NCBI RefSeq assembly: GCF_900188125.1
Contig: NZ_FZOW01000032.1
Location: forward strand, 1-41,587
Direction of reading: 5' to 3'
DNA length: 41,587 bases
Source of the DNA: Rhodococcoides kyotonense
GTDB lineage: Bacteria; Actinomycetota; Actinomycetes; Mycobacteriales; Mycobacteriaceae
Shown: piece after piece, positions 32,701 to 41,587 of the stretch
Layout: each line of letters begins with the position of its first letter
How positions within the stretch are numbered: position 1 is the first letter of the stretch
Translations under genes and position numbers: made by a program
Notes under the pieces: model-generated
Databases searched by the model: none
Told to the model about the DNA's origin: nothing
Seen by the model: the letters and a program-made list of their open reading frames with translations, nothing else

Positions 32701-35700
32701 TCGAACGGTGCATCGTCACGGCCACCCGCTCGTCCGGCCCTACACCGCGCGAGATCAGCCATCGCGCCGTACGAGCAACTCGCGCCGCGAAGGCGTCGAA
32801 TGTGAGGCGAGTATCAGCGAAAGTCACCGCGACAGCGTCGGGTGTCGCGACGGCCTGCCTGTCCAGCAGATCGGGCACGATCGACGCCGACGGGATTGCC
32901 GTGGTCGCATCGTTCCACGCAGCGATCGTCCGGGACAGTTCGGCCTCGCCGATCACATCGATGTCGCCGATCGGAACGGACGGGTCGGAGGTGCCCGCGA
33001 CCAGAACTCGTACGAGTTGCTCGCCGATCTCCGTCACTGTCGACTCGTCGAACAGATCGCTCGAGTGCGTGATCGAGCCGAAAAGGCATGCGCGGCCGTC
33101 GTCGTCGACTGCATCCTCGACGACGAAATGTAGGTCGTACTTCGCGAATCCGGCGTCGAAGCCGACTGGCTCGACACGTAGCCCCGACAGTTCGAGCGAG
33201 CCCCAGCCCAGGTTCTGGAAGCTCAGTGCGACGGGTATCCGTGGACCGTCGAGCCATCGGCGATCCGGGTCGATTTCCTCCATGACCCGTTCGAACGGCA
33301 CGTCCGAATTCGCGAAGGCCTCGAGGTCGACGTCTCGCGTATGCGCGAGCATGTCCGCGAACGAGGTGAAGGGTGTCGTTCGAGTCCGAAGCACCAGGGA
33401 GTTGACGAACATTCCGATGAGTCCGTCGAGCTCCGTCGCGCCTCGCCCGGCCGTGGGCGAGCTGACGGCGACATCCGTCGATACGGACAATCGACCCAGG
33501 AGGACCGCGAGCGCTGTGTGCACCACCATGAACAACGACGCATTGTGTTCCCTCGCAAGCGCTTCACACGCAGCTCGCAGGTCCGCACTCACCGGGAATC
33601 GCACCGTCGCGCCGCGATAGCTGGCACCATCGGGTCTCGGGTGGTCGAGCGGAAGGTCGATACCTTCCGGAAGTCCGTCCAATTGCTCTCGCCAATAGCC
33701 CAATTGATGCGCCATACGGGAATTCGGATCGGTGTCCGAGCCGAGAACGCCCCTCTGCCACAGCGTGTAATCGGCGTACTGCACTGCGAGCGGTTGCTGC
33801 TCGGGCGCGACACCTGCCGACCGTGCCGCGTACGCGATCATGACGTCGGCAGTCAACGGGCGCATCGAGAACCCGTCGGCCGAGATGTGGTGCGCCACGA
33901 ACACCAGCACATGGTCGTCGGCGGCGACCCGTAGTAGGGCCGTTCGCAGCGGCACATCCCCGGTGACGTCGAATCCCCTGGTGACGATGTCTTCGACGGT
34001 CGCAGAGACGTCCGCTTCCCCGATGGCAACGGGATCCAGATCGAGGACAACGTCCTCGACGTCTCGGATCAACTGGTAGCCGTCACCGTCGAACTCGGGG
34101 TACATCGTCCGCAGCGACTCGTGTCGACCCAGCAGATCGCGAACGGCCGACTGGAGTGCCGGTACGTCCAACGGTCCGGTCAGACGCACTGCGACGGGGA
34201 TGTTACGAACGCCGGCGTTCGGATGGAGCCTGTTCAGAATCCACAACCGTTGCTGAGCCAGTGACAACGGTATCCGCTCCGGACGAGGCTGCGCCGTCAG
34301 AGGCGGACGGTCGTCCGATTCCGCGAGAAGGGCGACCTTCGCGGCGAAGGTCTCGACGGTGGATGCGTCGAACATCAGTCGCAGCGGGACACGACGACCG
34401 AGCCGTTCCGCCAGACGTGCGATGACCTGTGTCGCAATCAGCGAGTTACCGCCGAGCGAGAAGAAGTCGTCGTCGAGACCGATCGCCTCGCCACCGAGAA
34501 CATCTCCGAAGATCTCCGCGACTGCACATTCGACATCCGTCGACGGCGCCCGGTATCGAGCGACACTGAACTCCGGATCCGGCAATGCCTTTCGATCCAA
34601 CTTGCCCGACGCACCCACCGGCAATGCGTCGAGAACCACGAACGACGACGGAACCATGTACGACGGCAACACCTGGCCCAGCGACGCTTTCACTCCGTCG
34701 ATCGAGATCTCGGTGCCCACAACGTATGCCACCAACTGATCGCGTCGAACCTCGACGACGGCGCGCGACACCGAATCCACTGCAGCAACGGCAGACTCGA
34801 CCTCGCCCAGCTCGATCCGCTGACCGCGCAACTTGACCTGAAAATCCGACCGACCCACATAGAGCAACTCACCGGCCGCATTCCACCGCACCAGATCACC
34901 GGTCCGATAGAAGCGTTCACCGTCTCCGAACGGACTCGCGACGAAACGATCCGCCGTCAACTCCGCCCGACCGAAATACCCCTCCGCCAACTGAACACCC
35001 GAAAGATACAACTCCCCCACCACACCCACCGGCGCCAGCGACAAACGCGAATCCAACACGTATACAGACGAATTCCACACCGGGCGACCGATCGGCACAC
35101 CCGACTCGCCCCCGACCAGCGAATACGCCGTCGCGTGCACCGTGAACTCGGTCGGCCCGTACAAGTTGTGAATTTCAGTGTCGGGCAATGCGGTGCGAGC
35201 ATCGGTGGCCACGTGCGCGGACAACGCCTCACCCGCCACAAGTACATGCCGGAGCGACTGCAGCCGAGCAGAATTCACCTGCGACACGAACACCGACAAC
35301 ATCGACGGCACGAACGACGTCGCCGTCACACCCTCCGACTCGATCACCGACGCCAAATACTCCGGATCCCGATGACCATCCGGCTCCGCCACCACCAACG
35401 TCGCACCAGAAGCCAACGCACCGAACAACTCCCACACCGACACATCGAACGTGAACGGCGTCTTCTGCAACACCACATCACCAGCACCGAGACCGTACTC
35501 CGCAACCAACCACGACACCTGATTCACCGCCGACGCATGCGACACAGTCACACCCTTCGGCCGACCCGTCGACCCCGATGTGAACAACACATACGCCGCA
35601 GCATTCGGAGCAGGACGAGGCAAGGCCTCGGAATCGAAGGCGACATCGCTGGAACCGAGATCACCCAAGACCCCGGCCGTCAGCACCAACACCGGACGCA

Positions 35701-38700
35701 CCGAATCCAGGATGTACTCGGTCCGCTCCGCCGGATGGTCGGGATCGATCGGCACATACGCCGCACCCGCCCGCACCACCCCGTACAACGCAGCCACCAT
35801 CTCCGCCGACCGACGCATCGACACGGCAACCACGCTGCCGGCACCCACACCCTCGGCTCTCAGCGCACGAGCAATCTCCGACACCCGCGCGTCGAACTCC
35901 GCATACGTCCACGACGCCCCACCGAACCGCACCGCAACCGCATCCGGCCGCTCCACAACCCGACGAGCAAATGCATCCAACACCGTCACGTCGCAATCGA
36001 TGTCGTGCATCGGTCCTTCTGCCCATGCCGTAAGCCGATCGCGTTCGGCCGAGTCGGTCAACTCGATGTCTCCGACGACGACGCTCGAATCCTCGACCAC
36101 CGCGTTCAACACACGGACAAGCTGGTCACCGATCCGAGCCGCACTGGACGCATCGAACAGATCGGTTGCGTACGTCAGGTCGACGCGATAGCCGCCATCC
36201 GCGTCGTCCGACACGGTCACCTGCAGGTCCATCTTGGACACCACGGCGTCGAAATCCACAGCGGAAACAGACATTCCGGGTAGTTCGAACGTGTCCGTCC
36301 GAATGTTCTGGAACGACAACAGCACCTGAACCAGCGGATGCCGGCCCTGCGACCGCGGAGGATCGAGGACCTCGACCAACCGCTCGAACGGCAAGTCCGC
36401 ATGCTCGAACGCATCGATGTCCGTGGTTCGAACTGACTCCAGCACATCGCCGAACGCCGCGTCCCACGACAGCGCAGCCCGCAGCACGAGCGTGTTCACG
36501 AACATCCCGACCAGATCGTCGAGAACTGCTTCACCGCGTCCGGCGACGGGCGTTCCGATCGCGACGTCGCCACTGCCGGACAACCTCGACAGCACTACCG
36601 CCAGCGCCGCGTGCACGACCATGAACGGGGTGGCCCGATGCTGTGACGCACAGGACTCGATCGATGCACGAAGCACCGAGGGCAACGAAACAGTATGTAC
36701 CGCACCGATACCCGACGACGCCAGAGGACGTGGGCGGTCGGTCGGCAGAGAGATCTCGTCCGGAATCGCGTCCAGTTGCGACGTCCAGTACTGCTCCTGA
36801 ACGGACATCAACGATCCGACATCACTCGACGAGCCGAGCACGTCACGCTGCCACAGCGTGTAATCCGCGTACTGCACCGGCAACGGCGCCCAGGCAGGAA
36901 CGTCGTCGTCGGCCCGCGCTGCGTAAGCGATCATGATGTCGCGAGTCAGCGGTGCCACCGAGAAGCCGTCCGCTGCAATGTGATGTACGACGACCAGCAA
37001 GACGTGGTCACTCGTGGTCGAGCGCAGCAGACGGGTCCGGAACGGAATCGTCGTGGACACGTCGAACCCTGCAGCGAAGAACTCGACCACTGCGGCCGAA
37101 ACGTCGCGTTCGGCAACGTCTCGCGGCGCGAGATCGATGTCGACGTCTGCCACCGTACGAACATCCTGATGGCCGACGCCGTCGACTTCCGGGTACACCG
37201 TGCGCAGAACTTCGTGGCGCGCGACGACATCTCGCACCGCGGATTCCAGAGCGGCGACATTCAATTCGCCCTGAACCCGAACGGCGATTGGAATGTTGTC
37301 CACGGCCGAATCGGGATCCAGGCGGTTCAGGAACCACATGCGTTGCTGAGCAAGGGACAACGGCACATGCGTCGGACGCTCGCGGGCCACCAACGGAGTT
37401 CGTGCGTCAGTGCCGACAACAACGCGCGACGCGACCGCCTCGACCGAGGAGGCGTCGAACAACACTCGCACCGGCACCCGCGCGTCGACAGCGGCACCGA
37501 TACGCGCCGCGACCTGAGTTGCGAGCAGCGAGTTACCGCCGAGTTCGAAGAAATCGTCGTCGAGTCCGACCTGATCGACCCCGAGCACGTCCGCGAACAC
37601 CGATGCCACGATCTCCTGCACCGGAGTCTGCGGAGCACGGAACTCCCGCACCTCGAACACCGGATCCGGCAATGCCTTTCGGTCCAACTTGCCCGACGCA
37701 CCCACCGGCAACGCGTCGAGAACCACGAACGACGACGGAACCATGTACGACGGCAACACACGGCCCAGAGCCTCGCGTGCATCCACAGTCTCCAGCGCGT
37801 CACCAGCCGGCACTACGTACGCCACCAACCGATCACTACGCACGTCCACGACAGCCCGAGACACCGAATCCAACGCGCCCACAGCCGCTTCGATCTCACC
37901 CAGCTCGATCCGCTGACCACGCAACTTCACCTGGAAGTCCGAACGCCCGACGTACACAAGTTCACCCTCGATGCTCCACCGCACGAGATCACCGGTCCGA
38001 TAGAGCCGTTCGCATACGCCGAACGGACTCGCGACGAAACGATCCGCCGTCAAGTCCGCCCGACCGAAATACCCCTCCGCCAACTGAACACCAGAAAGAT
38101 ACAACTCCCCCACCACACCCACCGGCGCCAACGACAACCGCGAATCCAACACGTACACAGCCGAATTCCACACCGGACGACCGATCGGAACACCCGCACC
38201 CGACTCACCACCGACCAGCGAATACGCCGTCGCATGCACCGTGAACTCGGTCGGCCCGTACAAATTGTGCAACCGCGCCGACGGCATGACCGCTGACGCC
38301 GCCTCCGCAACAGAAGTACCGAACGCTTCACCGGCAACAAGGACATTCCTCAGCGAAGCCACCGCGTCGGGTCGCACCTGAGAAACGAAGGCCGACAACA
38401 TCGACGGCACGAACGACGTCGCCGTCACACCCTCCGACTCGATCACCGACGCCAAATACTCAGGATCCCGATGACCATTCGGCTCCGCCACCACCAACGT
38501 CGCACCGGAAGCCAACGCACCGAACAACTCCCACACCGACACATCGAACGTGAACGGCGTCTTCTGCAACACCACATCACCAGCACCGAGCCCGTACTCC
38601 GCAACCAACCATGACACCTGATTCACCACCGCAGCATGCGACACAGTCACACCCTTCGGCCGACCCGTCGACCCCGACGTGAACAACACATACGCGGCTC

Positions 38701-41587
38701 CGCCACTCGTGGCAGCACCATCGACACCCACACTCACGTCGCGCACACGGGTGAGTCCGTCCAACACCTCCGCCGTGAGCACCAGATTCGGGCGAACCAA
38801 GTCGAGAATGTAGTCAGTTCGCTCCGCCGGATGGTCGGGATCGATCGGCACATACGCCGCACCCGCCCGCACCACCCCGTACAACGCAGCCACCATCTCC
38901 GCCGACCGACGCATCGACACCGCCACCGTGCTGCCGGCACCCACACCCTCGGCTCTCAGCGCACGAGCAATCTCCGACACCCGCGCATCGAACTCGGCGT
39001 ACGTCCACGACGCCCCACCGAACCGCACCGCCACCGCATCCGGCCGCTCCACAACCCGACGAGAGAAAGCGTCGAGAACCGTGGCATCGGAGCCGATATC
39101 GACGACATCGCCGACCGACGCGCGCAGCAACACTGCACGCTCCGAGTCCTCGGCCAGCTCGATATCGCCGACGACGACATCCGAGTCCGACACGATGGCG
39201 TCCAACACCCGCACCAAACGCTTGCCGAGCACCTCGACCGCAGAGGCGTCGAACAGATCCGTCGCGTACGTGACGTCGACTCGATACCCCGCATCGGGAC
39301 CGTCGGACACCGTCAGTTGGAGATCCATCTTTGCAACTGTGGCGTCGAATTCGACACCCGAAATGGACAGTCCCGGTAGCTCGAACGTCCCTCCGCCGAC
39401 GTTCTGGAACGCCAACAGCACCTGAACCAGCGGATGCCGGCCCTGCGACCGCGGAGGATCGAGAACCTCCACCAACCGCTCGAACGGCACGTCCGCATGC
39501 TCGAACGCATCGATGTCCGTCCGACGCACACCGCTCAGCACATCACCGAATGTGGCCGACGGCGACACATCGGACCGAAGCACCAACGTGTTGACGAACA
39601 TTCCGACCATGTCGTCGAGCGCCGAATCGCCGCGTCCCGCAACGGGAGTTCCGACGGCCACATCGGTGGTACCGGACAACCGAGACAGCAGGATCGCCAG
39701 TGCCGCGTGCATGACCATGAATGGAGTCGCTTTGTGTTCGGCCGCAGCGTTTTCCACGGCAGAACGCAGTTCTGATCCGATCGAGAACGTATGCATTGCG
39801 CCAAGACCCGATGCCGACAGTGGGCGCGGGCGCGACAACGGAATATCGAGCTGATCCGGAAGACCTGCCAGGTGGCCGACCCAGTACGACTGCTGACGCG
39901 ACAGCACCGAGTCTGCGTCGTCCGCAGATCCGAGGACCTCGCGCTGCCACAACGTGTAGTCCGCGTACTGTACCGGCAGGGGCGCCCAGGCAGGAACGTC
40001 GTCGTTCGCCCGCGCCGAGTAGGCAATCATGATGTCGCGCGTCAACGGTCCGATCGAGAAACCATCCGCCGCAATGTGATGCACGACGACCAAGAGCACG
40101 TGATCATCGGGCGCGACGGTCGACAACCGTGTGCGGACCGGCGGCTCCACGGTGACGTCGAATCCGCGGGCGAACAGCCCATACGCCGACGCGAGGATCT
40201 CGTCCTCGAGAACGGGATGTGGAACGAGGTCGATCTCCACGTCGGACACCGCCCGAACGTCCTGGTAGCCGACCCCGTCGACCTCCGGGTACACCGTGCG
40301 CAGAATCTCGTGTCGCGCAATGACGTCCGAGACGGCTGCGCGCAACGCCTCGATATCGAGGTGTCCGCGCAACCGGACTGCGACCGGAATGTTGTCCACC
40401 GCGGAATCGGGATCCAATCGGCTCAGGAACCACATCCGCTGCTGAGCCAGCGACAGCGGCACCTGATCCGGACGCGAGCGCGCCACCAGCGGTACCCGGC
40501 CGTCCCCGGTGCGAGACTCGACCCGCGCGGCGAGCGCCTCGACCGAGGACGCGTCGAACAGTGCGCGGACGACAATACGCTCCCCCAGCTCGGCGCCGAT
40601 CCGCGACAGTGCTTGTGTCGCGATCAGCGAGTTGCCACCGAGTGCGAAGAAGTCGTCGTCGAGACCGACCCTGTCGACGTCCAACAGGTCCGCGAACACC
40701 CGAGCAACGATCTCCTGCACCGGCGTCTGTGGCGCACGGAACTCACGCACCTCGAACACTGGTTCCGGCAACGCTTTTCGGTCCAACTTTCCCGATGACC
40801 CCAGCGGGAACGCGTCCAGCACGACGAACGTCGACGGCACCATGTACGACGGCAGAACCTCGGTCAACGCAGCATTCAGGCCGTCGGTGTCGAGTCCAGC
40901 TGCCGATGGCACGACGTAGGCGACCAGACGATCGGACCGTACAGCCGCCGCCGCATGCGCGACCGACTCCAGCCGCGCAAGTGCCGTCTCGATCTCGCCG
41001 AGTTCGATTCGCTGACCCCGCAACTTCACCTGGAAGTCCGACCGACCCACGTAGAGCAACTCACCGGCCGCATCCCACCGCACCAGATCACCGGTCCGGT
41101 ACAGCCGCTCACCGTCTCCGAACGGACTCGCGACGAAACGATCCGCCGTCAATTCCGCCCGGCCGAAATACCCCCGCGCCAACTGAACACCCGAAAGATA
41201 CAGCTCACCGACCACACCCGCCGGTGCCAGCGACAATCGCGAATCCAACACGTACACAGCCGAATTCCACACCGGACGACCGATCGGCACACTCCCACCC
41301 GACTCGCCCCCGACCAGCGAGTACGCCGTCGCATGCACCGTGAACTCGGTCGGCCCGTACAAATTGTGCACACTCGCGCCAGGCAGAGCGCTGCGCGCAG
41401 AAGCAGCGACCGCACCCGAGAACGCCTCTCCAGCGACCAACACGTGCCGAAGCGACTGCAGCCGAGCAGAATCGACCTGTGACACGAATGCTGCGAGCAT
41501 CGACGGCACGAACGACGTCGCCGTCACACCCTCCGACTCGATCACCGACACCAGATACTCCGGATCCCGATGACCATCCGGCTCCGC
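29765..41587 (-). CDS. Giant NRPS, 5' end outside the window: [A]-T-(C-A-T)x3-C
   Basis: The visible part is 3940 residues; the frame is open to the right edge, so the start lies outside. Order, numbered from the edge: partial A (from the A4 region); T (Ser320); C (HHIAADG near 505); A; T (Ser1353); C (near 1536); A; T (Ser2382); C (HHISADG near 2566); A; T (Ser3430); terminal C (HHIAADG near 3615). The three complete A domains give the same specificity residues, DVWSLALVHK, and the visible positions of the first agree. I do not recognise this code, so the same unknown residue is predicted at least four times. The protein ends directly after a C domain, with no A or carrier behind it; the matching A-T is the start of the downstream NRPS. 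The terminal C opens with SVQQQRTWMLSQWIP in place of the usual SLAQQRMWFLNRLDP. The terminator Ser/carrier motifs are intact throughout. Confidence 0.95.
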   Translation of the reverse strand, partial: AEPDGHRDPEYLVSVIESEGVTATSFVPSMLAAFVSQVDSARLQSLRHVLVAGEAFSGAVAASARSALPGASVHNLYGPTEFTVHATAYSLVGGESGGSVPIGRPVWNSAVYVLDSRLSLAPAGVVGELYLSGVQLARGYFGRAELTADRFVASPFGDGERLYRTGDLVRWDAAGELLYVGRSDFQVKLRGQRIELGEIETALARLESVAHAAAAVRSDRLVAYVVPSAAGLDTDGLNAALTEVLPSYMVPSTFVVLDAFPLGSSGKLDRKALPEPVFEVREFRAPQTPVQEIVARVFADLLDVDRVGLDDDFFALGGNSLIATQALSRIGAELGERIVVRALFDASSVEALAARVESRTGDGRVPLVARSRPDQVPLSLAQQRMWFLSRLDPDSAVDNIPVAVRLRGHLDIEALRAAVSDVIARHEILRTVYPEVDGVGYQDVRAVSDVEIDLVPHPVLEDEILASAYGLFARGFDVTVEPPVRTRLSTVAPDDHVLLVVVHHIAADGFSIGPLTRDIMIAYSARANDDVPAWAPLPVQYADYTLWQREVLGSADDADSVLSRQQSYWVGHLAGLPDQLDIPLSRPRPLSASGLGAMHTFSIGSELRSAVENAAAEHKATPFMVMHAALAILLSRLSGTTDVAVGTPVAGRGDSALDDMVGMFVNTLVLRSDVSPSATFGDVLSGVRRTDIDAFEHADVPFERLVEVLDPPRSQGRHPLVQVLLAFQNVGGGTFELPGLSISGVEFDATVAKMDLQLTVSDGPDAGYRVDVTYATDLFDASAVEVLGKRLVRVLDAIVSDSDVVVGDIELAEDSERAVLLRASVGDVVDIGSDATVLDAFSRRVVERPDAVAVRFGGASWTYAEFDARVSEIARALRAEGVGAGSTVAVSMRRSAEMVAALYGVVRAGAAYVPIDPDHPAERTDYILDLVRPNLVLTAEVLDGLTRVRDVSVGVDGAATSGGAAYVLFTSGSTGRPKGVTVSHAAVVNQVSWLVAEYGLGAGDVVLQKTPFTFDVSVWELFGALASGATLVVAEPNGHRDPEYLASVIESEGVTATSFVPSMLSAFVSQVRPDAVASLRNVLVAGEAFGTSVAEAASAVMPSARLHNLYGPTEFTVHATAYSLVGGESGAGVPIGRPVWNSAVYVLDSRLSLAPVGVVGELYLSGVQLAEGYFGRADLTADRFVASPFGVCERLYRTGDLVRWSIEGELVYVGRSDFQVKLRGQRIELGEIEAAVGALDSVSRAVVDVRSDRLVAYVVPAGDALETVDAREALGRVLPSYMVPSSFVVLDALPVGASGKLDRKALPDPVFEVREFRAPQTPVQEIVASVFADVLGVDQVGLDDDFFELGGNSLLATQVAARIGAAVDARVPVRVLFDASSVEAVASRVVVGTDARTPLVARERPTHVPLSLAQQRMWFLNRLDPDSAVDNIPIAVRVQGELNVAALESAVRDVVARHEVLRTVYPEVDGVGHQDVRTVADVDIDLAPRDVAERDVSAAVVEFFAAGFDVSTTIPFRTRLLRSTTSDHVLLVVVHHIAADGFSVAPLTRDIMIAYAARADDDVPAWAPLPVQYADYTLWQRDVLGSSSDVGSLMSVQEQYWTSQLDAIPDEISLPTDRPRPLASSGIGAVHTVSLPSVLRASIESCASQHRATPFMVVHAALAVVLSRLSGSGDVAIGTPVAGRGEAVLDDLVGMFVNTLVLRAALSWDAAFGDVLESVRTTDIDAFEHADLPFERLVEVLDPPRSQGRHPLVQVLLSFQNIRTDTFELPGMSVSAVDFDAVVSKMDLQVTVSDDADGGYRVDLTYATDLFDASSAARIGDQLVRVLNAVVEDSSVVVGDIELTDSAERDRLTAWAEGPMHDIDCDVTVLDAFARRVVERPDAVAVRFGGASWTYAEFDARVSEIARALRAEGVGAGSVVAVSMRRSAEMVAALYGVVRAGAAYVPIDPDHPAERTEYILDSVRPVLVLTAGVLGDLGSSDVAFDSEALPRPAPNAAAYVLFTSGSTGRPKGVTVSHASAVNQVSWLVAEYGLGAGDVVLQKTPFTFDVSVWELFGALASGATLVVAEPDGHRDPEYLASVIESEGVTATSFVPSMLSVFVSQVNSARLQSLRHVLVAGEALSAHVATDARTALPDTEIHNLYGPTEFTVHATAYSLVGGESGVPIGRPVWNSSVYVLDSRLSLAPVGVVGELYLSGVQLAEGYFGRAELTADRFVASPFGDGERFYRTGDLVRWNAAGELLYVGRSDFQVKLRGQRIELGEVESAVAAVDSVSRAVVEVRRDQLVAYVVGTEISIDGVKASLGQVLPSYMVPSSFVVLDALPVGASGKLDRKALPDPEFSVARYRAPSTDVECAVAEIFGDVLGGEAIGLDDDFFSLGGNSLIATQVIARLAERLGRRVPLRLMFDASTVETFAAKVALLAESDDRPPLTAQPRPERIPLSLAQQRLWILNRLHPNAGVRNIPVAVRLTGPLDVPALQSAVRDLLGRHESLRTMYPEFDGDGYQLIRDVEDVVLDLDPVAIGEADVSATVEDIVTRGFDVTGDVPLRTALLRVAADDHVLVFVAHHISADGFSMRPLTADVMIAYAARSAGVAPEQQPLAVQYADYTLWQRGVLGSDTDPNSRMAHQLGYWREQLDGLPEGIDLPLDHPRPDGASYRGATVRFPVSADLRAACEALAREHNASLFMVVHTALAVLLGRLSVSTDVAVSSPTAGRGATELDGLIGMFVNSLVLRTRTTPFTSFADMLAHTRDVDLEAFANSDVPFERVMEEIDPDRRWLDGPRIPVALSFQNLGWGSLELSGLRVEPVGFDAGFAKYDLHFVVEDAVDDDGRACLFGSITHSSDLFDESTVTEIGEQLVRVLVAGTSDPSVPIGDIDVIGEAELSRTIAAWNDATTAIPSASIVPDLLDRQAVATPDAVAVTFADTRLTFDAFAARVARTARWLISRGVGPDERVAVTMHRSIDLVVAVHAVVAAGGAYVPIDPDQPSLRTDHVLAVARPIMVLTSIDDATIAEFSDAPVTDEDRIGPLRPENTCYVMFTSGSTGQPKGVAVPHSAVANQVSWLVAEYGLNELDVVLHKTPFTFDVSVWELFGAPASGARMVVAEPDGHRDPRYLASLVESEGVTATSFVPSMLAVFTSQAGTSRLQSLRHVLVAGEELGRSVARAASDALPGAQLHNLYGPTEFAVHATAYPYDPAEPAPTGRGDGVPIGEPVWNSGAYVLNSRLQPSPVGVVGELYLAGVQLARAYEGRPDLTAERFVAHPFRTAGERVYRTGDLVRRTRTGRLVYVTRSDGQVKLRGQRVELGEIEAALLHHDSVASAAVDVRGDRLVGYVTRRNGSDLAPDEIRHAVRSVLPKYMVPAVIVVMDSLPTTASGKLDRDALPDPVVEIAAYRAPTSPVEDAVATVFADVMRIPRAGLDDDFFELGGNSLSATKVISRLGDALDATIPLSLLFDASSVEELAAAVSAYVSSGSRVPLVGRRRPEAIPLSVQQQRTWMLSQWIPKSPYFNIPVTVRLTGPIDVDALAAAAHDVQVRHESLRTIFPKVDDSAVQKILPADAVRLDMAPIEVSETDLSGRIAELLAVGFDTATEPPLRITLFRLSEEEHVVVVVFHHIAADGSSFAPFARDLTHAYGARAVGEEPGWEPLAVQYADYALWQRETLGELTDPESVASRQMQFWRETLAGQPDLLNVELDHPRPEVRTMAGSSVTLGVDRDIHAAIDRCARDTGTTRFMVVHAAMAAVLARWSGNADVTVGTPTAGRGNELLDDLVGMFVSTVVLRTVVDTSISFADVLAEVRRQDIAAFENVDVPFDWLLNELLPPRPVAQVPFFQVMMAFQNYEQHVAELGAVKMESMATSTTTAKLDLHFSFVEAVDPDGACAGMSIEIAYATELFDEPTVVALGEAFRRVLSVAVSDPTAIVGDIDMKQAVSGHITNTDR
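35301..35596 (-). repeat. A-domain core repeat, copy 1
   Basis: These 296 bp match 38400-38695 over the same length with about nine mismatches counted by eye (about 97% identity). They encode the stretch from the A3 ATP loop to just past the residue at specificity position 278. The right-hand 89 bp of the window (41499-41587) begin a third copy. Confidence 0.85.
35724..35967 (-). repeat. A-domain N-terminal repeat, copy 1
   Basis: This 244-bp stretch encodes the A1-A2 region (RRVVERPDAVAVRFGGASWT onward to the PIDPDHPAER block). It is nearly identical to 38821-39064, again of equal length, whereas the sequence between this and the core repeat differs clearly. Confidence 0.8.
38400..38695 (-). 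repeat. A-domain core repeat, copy 2
   Basis: Partner of 35301-35596, 3.1 kb away, equal to one C-A-T module. Three of the mismatches cluster in one spot (the AVVNQ versus SAVNQ codons), and the others are scattered single changes, as expected of a recent duplication or gene conversion. Confidence 0.85.
38821..39064 (-). repeat. A-domain N-terminal repeat, copy 2
   Basis: Partner of 35724-35967, lying one module upstream in transcription order. Near-identity stops abruptly at the C-A linker, where the two modules become clearly different. Confidence 0.8.

Noticed and set aside
34800..41587. Regularly spaced repeats resembling a tandem array or CRISPR
   Set aside because: The period is about 3.1 kb, equal to one C-A-T module, and the repeats are in-frame A-domain coding sequence.

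Overview
The window looks like chromosomal DNA of a mycolic-acid-containing actinobacterium, most likely Rhodococcus or a close relative. The grounds are high GC, frequent GTG starts, the S10 ribosomal operon in the order rpsJ-rplC-rplD-rplW-rplB-rpsS-rplV-rpsC-rplP-rpmC-rpsQ, an L3 N-terminus beginning MTDNKNRP as I recall it from Rhodococcus, and an antigen-85-type mycolyltransferase homologue. The genus call is inference from recognised families; no search was run.

Layout. 1-1.6 kb (+): a TerD-AIM24 fusion protein, ending at a bidirectional terminator. 1.7-7.0 kb (-): the complete 11-gene S10 operon, tightly packed with 1-4 bp overlaps, preceded by a leader of about 385 nt with a candidate promoter and a stem-loop. 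7.4-9.8 kb (+): a DUF4442 hotdog protein, a TyrA-like dehydrogenase and an AurF-like diiron N-oxygenase. 9.9-12.6 kb (+): a DrrABC-type ABC exporter. 12.7-14.6 kb (+): a family-2 glycosyltransferase and a secreted lipase. 14.6-41.6 kb (-): two giant non-ribosomal peptide synthetases (NRPS) with a secreted antigen-85-like acyltransferase gene between them. The upstream NRPS runs off the right edge.

The NRPS locus is the main interest. In transcription order the upstream protein reads [...A]-T-C-A-T-C-A-T-C-A-T-C and the downstream protein reads A-T-C-A-T-C-A-T-C-A-T-C-A*, where A* is a degenerate, truncated adenylation domain. Specificity residues read by eye give one unrecognised code (DVWSLALVHK) in the three complete A domains of the upstream protein, with all visible positions of the fourth agreeing. 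The downstream protein reads Ser, Ser, Ser (DVWHFSLVDK) and Thr (DFWSVGMVHK). If collinear, the product contains ...X-X-X-X-Ser-Ser-Ser-Thr. The protein boundary splits a C-A-T module between C and A, and no thioesterase, reductase, epimerase or MbtH is visible. Several A-domain cores are nearly identical in DNA and share a strand-skewed codon usage unlike the rest of the genes, suggesting recent duplication or gene conversion.

A working model, which is inference, is an exported and possibly glycosylated or acylated Ser-rich peptide: the NRPS pair builds it, DrrABC exports it, and the secreted mycolyltransferase-like enzyme or lipase modifies or releases it outside the membrane. Whether the TyrA/AurF pair supplies an unusual aromatic building block is open.
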